Shown here piece after piece: positions 59,883 through 64,000 of a stretch of DNA of 64,000 nt. Both the position numbers and the translations under genes were made by a program. The stretch comes from an uncultured Eubacteriales bacterium. Lineage in GTDB: Bacteria > Bacillota > Clostridia > Oscillospirales > Oscillospiraceae. The notes beneath the pieces are model-generated. The model worked only from the letters and a program-made list of their open reading frames with translations. It was not told the origin of the DNA and did no database searches. Position 1 is the first letter of the stretch, and each line of letters opens with the position of its first letter. The stretch lies in NCBI GenBank assembly GCA_900549475.1, contig UROF01000008.1, positions 31,564 to 95,563 on the forward strand, read 5' to 3'.

Positions 59883-61139
59883 TTAATCGTCAAAAGAACC
59901 GGCGGGATACAGGGGGAAGCGGGAGATCAGAGCCTCGGCTCTGGCCTTGCAGGCGGCCAGGTTGGCCTCATCCTCGGGAGCCTTGGCGACCTCGTTCATG
60001 ATGGAGGCGATCTCGCGGATCTCGGGCTCCTTCAGGCCACGCTGAGACACAGAGGTCAGGCCGATACGGACGCCGCTGGTGACACCGGGCTTCTCCGGAT
60101 CGAAGGGGATCATGTTCTTGTTGACAGTGATGCCGATAGCATCCAGAGCGTTCTGGAAGGTCTTGCCGGTAATGCCCTTGCCGCGCAGGTCGACGACCAG
60201 CAGGTGGTTGTCGGTGCCGCCGCTGACGATACGGAAGCCGTACTTCTGCAGCTCCTCAGCCAGGCACTTGGCGTTGATGACGACCTGCTGCATGATGTCG
60301 TGGAACTCCTGGGAAGCGGCGTACTGGAAGGACCAGCACTTGGCAGCCATGGTGTTGAACATCAGGGAGCCCAGGCAGCCGGGGAAAGTACCCTTATCCA
60401 GGATCTTGGCATACTTCTCCTTGCAGAAGACCATACCGCTGCGGGCGCTGCAGAAGGTCTTGGTGGTGGAGGAGGTGACGAAGTCAGCATAGGGGATGGG
60501 GCTGGGGATGATCTTGGCGGCCACCAGACCGGCAATGTGGGCCATATCTACCATGAAGTAGGCATCCACGCTGTGAGCGATGTTGGCGATGCGCTCATAG
60601 TCGATGAGGCGGGAGTAAGAGCTGGCACCAGCGATGATCATCTTGGGCTTCTCTTCCTTGGCCAGACGCTCCAGCTCGTCGTAGTCGATCAGCTCGGTCT
60701 CGGGGTTGACACCGTAGAACACGTGATGATAGATCTTGCTGACCCAGTTGGCGGGGCTGCCGTGAGTGAGGTGGCCGCCCTGATCCAGACGCATGCTCAG
60801 GATCTTGTCACCGGGCTCCAGAACAGAAGCGAAAACACTGTAGTTGGCAGTGGAGCCGGAGTAGGACTGGATGTTGACGTGCTCGGCGCCAAAGAGCTCC
60901 TTGGCACGCTTCCATGCCAGCTCCTCAACCATGTCGGCCACTTCGCTGCCGGCCTGGAACCGCTTTCCGGGATAACCTTCCAGGGTCTTGTTGGTGAAGA
61001 TGCTGCCGGAAAGCTCCATTACCGCGAGAGGGGCGGTGCTTTCAGAGGCGATCATCTCGATGTTGTGCTCCTGACGATGCAGTTCCTTGTCTACCAGAGC
61101 TGCCAGCTCGGGATCGGTCTGCCGAGTAACCTTTAACAT
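59883..61139 (-). CDS. Serine hydroxymethyltransferase homologue, divergent active site
   Basis: 418 residues aligned end to end with SHMT (GlyA): EGYPGKR, SGSTAN, GGHLTHGSP, VDMAHIAGLVAA, TDNHLLVVDLR and GVRIG are kept. Lys227 should bind PLP and Arg358 the substrate carboxylate. But E. coli Tyr55, Tyr65 and His228 are replaced by Thr52, Gln62 and Thr226; the loop after Lys reads TFCSARSG instead of TLxGPRGG; and the FPGGQGGPLMH segment reads FPGCLGSLMFN. These changes argue against ordinary serine-glycine interconversion with folate. An aldolase, transaldolase or other PLP reaction on a beta-hydroxy or branched amino acid is possible. ATG 61139 has AAGGAGA upstream. Automatic pipelines would call this glyA. 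Confidence 0.85.
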   Translation of the reverse strand: MLKVTRQTDPELAALVDKELHRQEHNIEMIASESTAPLAVMELSGSIFTNKTLEGYPGKRFQAGSEVADMVEELAWKRAKELFGAEHVNIQSYSGSTANYSVFASVLEPGDKILSMRLDQGGHLTHGSPANWVSKIYHHVFYGVNPETELIDYDELERLAKEEKPKMIIAGASSYSRLIDYERIANIAHSVDAYFMVDMAHIAGLVAAKIIPSPIPYADFVTSSTTKTFCSARSGMVFCKEKYAKILDKGTFPGCLGSLMFNTMAAKCWSFQYAASQEFHDIMQQVVINAKCLAEELQKYGFRIVSGGTDNHLLVVDLRGKGITGKTFQNALDAIGITVNKNMIPFDPEKPGVTSGVRIGLTSVSQRGLKEPEIREIASIMNEVAKAPEDEANLAACKARAEALISRFPLYPAGSFDD

Positions 61140-61224
61140 AGTGAGTTCTCCTTCCGGTTGTGTTTTCAAAAATATGTATAGATTGCTCAAATTGATGAAG
61201 AAATGTCCTTCGCGCTTTAGGCTT

Positions 61225-61233
61225 ATTATAGCA
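61225..61233 (-). promoter_or_regulatory. Extended -10 promoter proximal to SHMT-like gene
   Basis: TGCTATAAT on the minus strand, 86 bases before the start codon; no strong -35 box, as is common with TG-extended promoters. The same CCTGCTATAAT occurs again at 61330-61340. Confidence 0.6.
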
Positions 61234-61329
61234 GGGTTGCGCGCATTTCCCTATACCAATTTCACGCATGTTATATATCGATTTTGATATTTCTTTTGGG
61301 AGAGAAGTGAAGAACGATACCTTTATTAT

Positions 61330-61340
61330 ATTATAGCAGG
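61330..61340 (-). promoter_or_regulatory. Extended -10 promoter distal to SHMT-like gene
   Basis: Second copy of CCTGCTATAAT on the minus strand, 105 bases further upstream, directly after the symporter terminator. Confidence 0.45.
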
Positions 61341-61353
61341 AGCGTATCGCAAG

Positions 61354-61393
61354 AAAAAGGCCGGCCCACAGTAAATTGTGGGCCGGCCTTTTC
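61354..61393 (-). terminator. Terminator after symporter gene
   Basis: On the minus strand AAAAGGCCGGCCCACA / TGTGGGCCGGCCTTTTTC. Ends the dapF-symporter unit. The 303 bases 61140-61442 hold this terminator and the SHMT promoters, with no gene. Confidence 0.9.
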
Positions 61394-61442
61394 CTTGTAC
61401 AGTTGGTAATATGGCGGAGCAAATCCCTGCTGCGGCTCCTGG

Positions 61443-62738
61443 TTAATGGGATCTGTGGGCGGCAATGGCCTTGTCCAGCCAGTCCTTTCCGTCCACGAAC
61501 CGAGATACAATGTAGGAGACCACATAGTCCCCGGCGGAGTTGATCATAGTGGCCGGGGGGTCCACCAGGTTGCCGATGGTAATGGCGATGGGATAGGCCA
61601 CCTCCATCTGGGTGGGGAAGAAGATAGAACACATGATGAACTCACCGATATAGCCGCCGCCGGGCACGCCGGACATACCCACAGAGGAGAGGACGGCTAC
61701 CAGAATGATGAGGATAAAATCGCCGATGCTGTTGAAGGGTTTGCCGAACACACCAAACAGGAAAGCGATCTTCAGCACACAGGAGAAGCAGGAACCATCC
61801 ATATGCATGGTGGCGCCCAGGGGCAGCACGATCTCGCTGACGTCCTTGGAGATACCGGTCTCCTCGGCCATCTCCATATTGGTGGGGATCGTGGCAACAG
61901 AGGAGCAGGTTCCCAGAGAAGTGATGGCAGGCCGGGCGATATGGCGGAACATGGTGCGGATGCCGTGCTTGCCGCCGCCAAACCAGGCAAAGAGCGGGAA
62001 CGCGGTGAAGATGTAGATGAGGCAGAGGGGGTAGTAGACAGCCAGCGCCCGACCATAGTCGGCGGTGATCTGGGGACCATATACAGCCACCAGGTCTGCG
62101 AAGAAACCAAAGAAAGCGATCGGTGCGTAGTAGGTAATGATCTTGACCACTACCATCATGGCATCGGAGATACCGGTGAGGAGTTTGGCCACATTGCTGT
62201 CCGGACCGGGGCCCAGGTTCACGCCGAAGCCGAAGAGGATGGAGAACACGATCAGAGGCAGCATAGCGCTGCGGCTGAGAAGCAGGGAGAAGTCACTGAC
62301 GGTAAAGAAATTGACGATGAGGTCAGGGATGGAGATGGGCTGGTCCACTGTTCCGGCGGCCAGATCGCTCCAAGGCTCCAGTACCGGAGGAATCAGCTTC
62401 ATGAGAACGATCATGATCGCCGCGGCAATGGCGCCAGTGACCACAAAGGTGAGGATCGTGGTTCCCATGATCTTGCCGGCCCGCTTGCGGCTTTTCATCG
62501 TGGCAATAGAGCCGGAGATGGAAGCGAACACCATGGGCACCACAATGCAGAACATCATATTAATAAAGAGGGTGCCCAGGGGCTTGAGGACAGTGGCACC
62601 GGCCTGAATGACCTCATCCCCCTCCTTCACCTGGGGGAAGATCCAACCGGTGATGGCGCCAAGGATCATAGATGCCAGCATGACAGCCAGAAAGACATAG
62701 TTGCGGGCGACGGATTTCCTGTTGAGCTGATTACTCAT
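61443..62738 (-). CDS. Dicarboxylate/amino acid:cation symporter family (DAACS), predicted neutral-substrate type
   Basis: 431 residues with the glutamate-transporter fold: eight helices and two hairpins. HP1 GTCSSVATIPT (276-286), TM7 TMHMDGS (310-316), HP2 GMSGVPGGG, and TM8 DPPATMINSAGD (393-404). The TM8 motif in acidic-substrate members is DxxRTxxNxxGD; the arginine that binds the side-chain carboxylate (Arg397 in GltPh) is Ala396 here, as in neutral carriers, while Asp393, Asn400 and Asp404 remain. The sodium ligand Asn310 is His312. Second gene after dapF, 58 bases downstream, RBS AGGAGG. Confidence 0.92.
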   Translation of the reverse strand: MSNQLNRKSVARNYVFLAVMLASMILGAITGWIFPQVKEGDEVIQAGATVLKPLGTLFINMMFCIVVPMVFASISGSIATMKSRKRAGKIMGTTILTFVVTGAIAAAIMIVLMKLIPPVLEPWSDLAAGTVDQPISIPDLIVNFFTVSDFSLLLSRSAMLPLIVFSILFGFGVNLGPGPDSNVAKLLTGISDAMMVVVKIITYYAPIAFFGFFADLVAVYGPQITADYGRALAVYYPLCLIYIFTAFPLFAWFGGGKHGIRTMFRHIARPAITSLGTCSSVATIPTNMEMAEETGISKDVSEIVLPLGATMHMDGSCFSCVLKIAFLFGVFGKPFNSIGDFILIILVAVLSSVGMSGVPGGGYIGEFIMCSIFFPTQMEVAYPIAITIGNLVDPPATMINSAGDYVVSYIVSRFVDGKDWLDKAIAAHRSH

Positions 62739-62796
62739 AGCGTTCCTCCTGATTCACTGTTTATGGGTGAGTACACACACAAAATGGAAACAAGTA

Positions 62797-63636
62797 TTAG
62801 AGGGATAGTTCCTCGTCGCGGACCTCGCCTGTACAGACCACGTTGGTGGGGCCTGTAAGCCAGATGGCTTTTATGGAGGAACCCTCCCGATCGATGGTCA
62901 CTCTCAGCGTACCGCCGGGAACAGAAACAGAGACATCCTTGCTGCTGACCTGTCCCGTCAGGGTAAGAGCCAGAACGACGGAGCCTGTTCCGGTGCCGCA
63001 GGCATAGGTAAAATCCTCAACCCCGCGCTCATAGGTCAGTTCCGTGACCTGGTCAGGCCCTGTTACATCATAAAAGTTGACGTTGGCGCCTTTAGGGAAA
63101 GCGGGGTTCCAGCGCAGGGAACGGCCTAAGCTGCGCAGCTGGTCCATGGTTTTGTCTTTCAGCCCGGGGTATGGGACGACAGCATGAGGAAGTCCCGGGT
63201 TTCCCAGTTCCACATATGAGCAGGGCCAGAACTTACCGCCTGCCTCCACAGGATAGTCCAGACGGATGATACTGGGGTCAGTAAGGCGGATACGGTAGTT
63301 GCGCTTGTCGATCCGCTTGCCGGTGACGATACCAGATGCGGTCTCCACCGTTTGTTCTTCGCCGGCAAGACCGTTTTCAAAACCATAGCGGCAGATACAA
63401 CGAGCTCCATTGCCGCACATTTCGCCGATCGAACCATCCGCATTGTAAAACAGCATCCGATAATCGCCGCCCTGACTGGGGGATTCCACAACCATCAGAC
63501 CGTCTGCGCCGATAGACATATGGCGGTGACAGAGAGTGCGCGCCAATTGAGGCAGGATATCGTGATCCAGCTTTTCTTCCATATTATTAAGAATAATGAA
63601 GTCATTGCCTGCGCCGTTCATCTTCCAGAAAAGCAC
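62797..63636 (-). CDS. dapF: Diaminopimelate epimerase family protein
   Basis: 279 residues from GTG 63636, after AAGGAGGG; an overlapping ATG is in another frame. Both catalytic cysteines are present: Cys74 in NADGSIGEMCGNGARC and Cys213 in ERGVEDFTYACGTG. MNGAGNDF at the N-terminus is typical. It would racemise or epimerise the alpha carbon without PLP; LL- to meso-diaminopimelate is the default. The GNPGLPHAV segment (canonical GNPH) and the GTGTGS end differ a little, so a paralogue acting on another amino acid, like the histidine racemases of this fold, is possible. First gene of the unit with the symporter. Confidence 0.88.
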   Translation of the reverse strand: MLFWKMNGAGNDFIILNNMEEKLDHDILPQLARTLCHRHMSIGADGLMVVESPSQGGDYRMLFYNADGSIGEMCGNGARCICRYGFENGLAGEEQTVETASGIVTGKRIDKRNYRIRLTDPSIIRLDYPVEAGGKFWPCSYVELGNPGLPHAVVPYPGLKDKTMDQLRSLGRSLRWNPAFPKGANVNFYDVTGPDQVTELTYERGVEDFTYACGTGTGSVVLALTLTGQVSSKDVSVSVPGGTLRVTIDREGSSIKAIWLTGPTNVVCTGEVRDEELSL

Positions 63637-63855
63637 ATAGGTCCCTCCTTGCTTAAAATGTCAGAGATAGGATACACGATATTATAATAAAAGTATATAG
63701 GAAAGATGGCCAATGTGAACACTGAAAAGTGCGAAAAACCATGCGATTTGTGTTCTATAAGGAAGGGGGTGGCTGTATAGGCAAGAGGATGAGACAGGAT
63801 AAAAAGAGAGGGGAAAGAGGAAACAGAAGAAATGAAAGATTTTTGAAGAAAAGTG

Positions 63856-63884
63856 TTGACAACGGAGGAAAGGTCTGGTATAGT
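63856..63884 (+). promoter_or_regulatory. Strong sigma-A promoter P1 (predicted rRNA operon)
   Basis: TTGACA, 17 bases, TATAGT. The downstream AAGCAAGCTGTCTGAA shares AGCTGTC with the sequence after P2. Confidence 0.8.
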
Positions 63885-63959
63885 AAGCAAGCTGTCTGAA
63901 ACGCGGCGGTCGTGCCAGCGACGAGAGCGAAAAAACTTCCAGCGAAGTGAAAAAAGAGC

Positions 63960-63988
63960 TTGACAAACTCAAGCGGCTCTGGTAAAAT
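63960..63988 (+). promoter_or_regulatory. Strong sigma-A promoter P2 (predicted rRNA operon)
   Basis: TTGACA, 17 bases, TAAAAT, preceded by A-rich sequence like an UP element. The TCTGGTA before the -10 box is identical in P1. Tandem promoters of this form precede Clostridial rrn operons. The spacer 63637-64000 contains no credible gene. Confidence 0.8.
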
Positions 63989-64000
63989 AAATGAGCTGTC

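Noticed and set aside
57571..63636. Treating all five genes as one operon
   Set aside because: Clear terminators at 61354-61393 and 59831-59866 split the block into three transcripts.
63618..63972. Short minus-strand open frames near the right end
   Set aside because: They overlap the dapF start or the tandem promoters, lack ribosome binding sites and encode Ser/Phe-rich low-complexity sequence.
1..64000. CRISPR array, insertion sequence, prophage or integrative element
   Set aside because: No regularly spaced repeats, transposase, integrase or phage structural gene was seen. Codon use and gene packing look uniform.

Overview
The window looks like a chromosomal segment of a GC-rich, spore-forming, anaerobic Firmicute of the gut Clostridia, probably in the Oscillospiraceae (Flavonifractor/Pseudoflavonifractor-like). 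The genus is an inference; the class rests on a complete spoIIIAA-AH operon behind a near-perfect sigma-E promoter, ytfJ, T-box leaders, Gram-positive ribosome binding sites and a galacto-N-biose phosphorylase pathway typical of mucin or milk-glycan feeders. I see no insertion sequence, prophage, CRISPR array or tRNA. Almost all of the sequence is ordinary, tightly packed chromosome.

Layout. 1-7.8 kb: a riboflavin ECF transporter (ribU, cut by the left edge) under an FMN riboswitch, a SLOG-fold protein, a RACo-like ASKHA protein lacking its usual Fe-S domain, a MATE pump, and an amino-acid permease paired with an alkaline-phosphatase-fold enzyme. 7.8-11.3 kb: a second MATE pump and a YtrA-type GntR/ABC exporter module. 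11.4-24.7 kb: a split galacto-N-biose/lacto-N-biose utilisation locus. An ABC importer and the GH112 phosphorylase lie on the plus strand; N-acetylhexosamine kinase, nucleotidyltransferase and GalE lie on the minus strand; two AraC regulators, a TetR regulator and a uroporphyrinogen-decarboxylase-family protein sit between or beside them. 24.8-35.1 kb: a cysteine-rich protein, DUF4364, the spoIIIA operon, then Asp23-nusB and xseA-xseB-ispA-PAP2-like genes. 35.1-38.8 kb: a T-box leader, a YcxB-like membrane protein and valS. 38.9-44.4 kb: a NifX-like His/Cys-tailed protein, a second GntR/ABC module, and a membrane glycosyltransferase with a VTT-family protein. 44.6-49.9 kb: M50 protease-scpA-scpB-DUF2953-ytfJ, then a D,D-carboxypeptidase and a pseudouridine synthase. 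49.9-53.4 kb: a second T-box leader, a methyltransferase and leuS. 53.5-57.5 kb: flavodoxin, rpsU, GNAT, a degenerate GH18-like protein, yqeG and an M24 peptidase.

The most unusual region is 57.5-63.7 kb, all on the minus strand: a DapF-family epimerase and a DAACS symporter (two-gene unit), a strongly divergent serine-hydroxymethyltransferase homologue (own unit), and a soluble cupin-PocR-histidine kinase overlapping an AraC-type response regulator. The symporter lacks the arginine that holds acidic side chains, and the SHMT homologue has lost several catalytic residues. Together they suggest an uncharacterised uptake and conversion pathway for a neutral or modified amino acid, with its own cytosolic sensor. 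The window ends in two tandem strong promoters with a repeated downstream motif, which probably drive an rRNA operon starting just beyond the edge.
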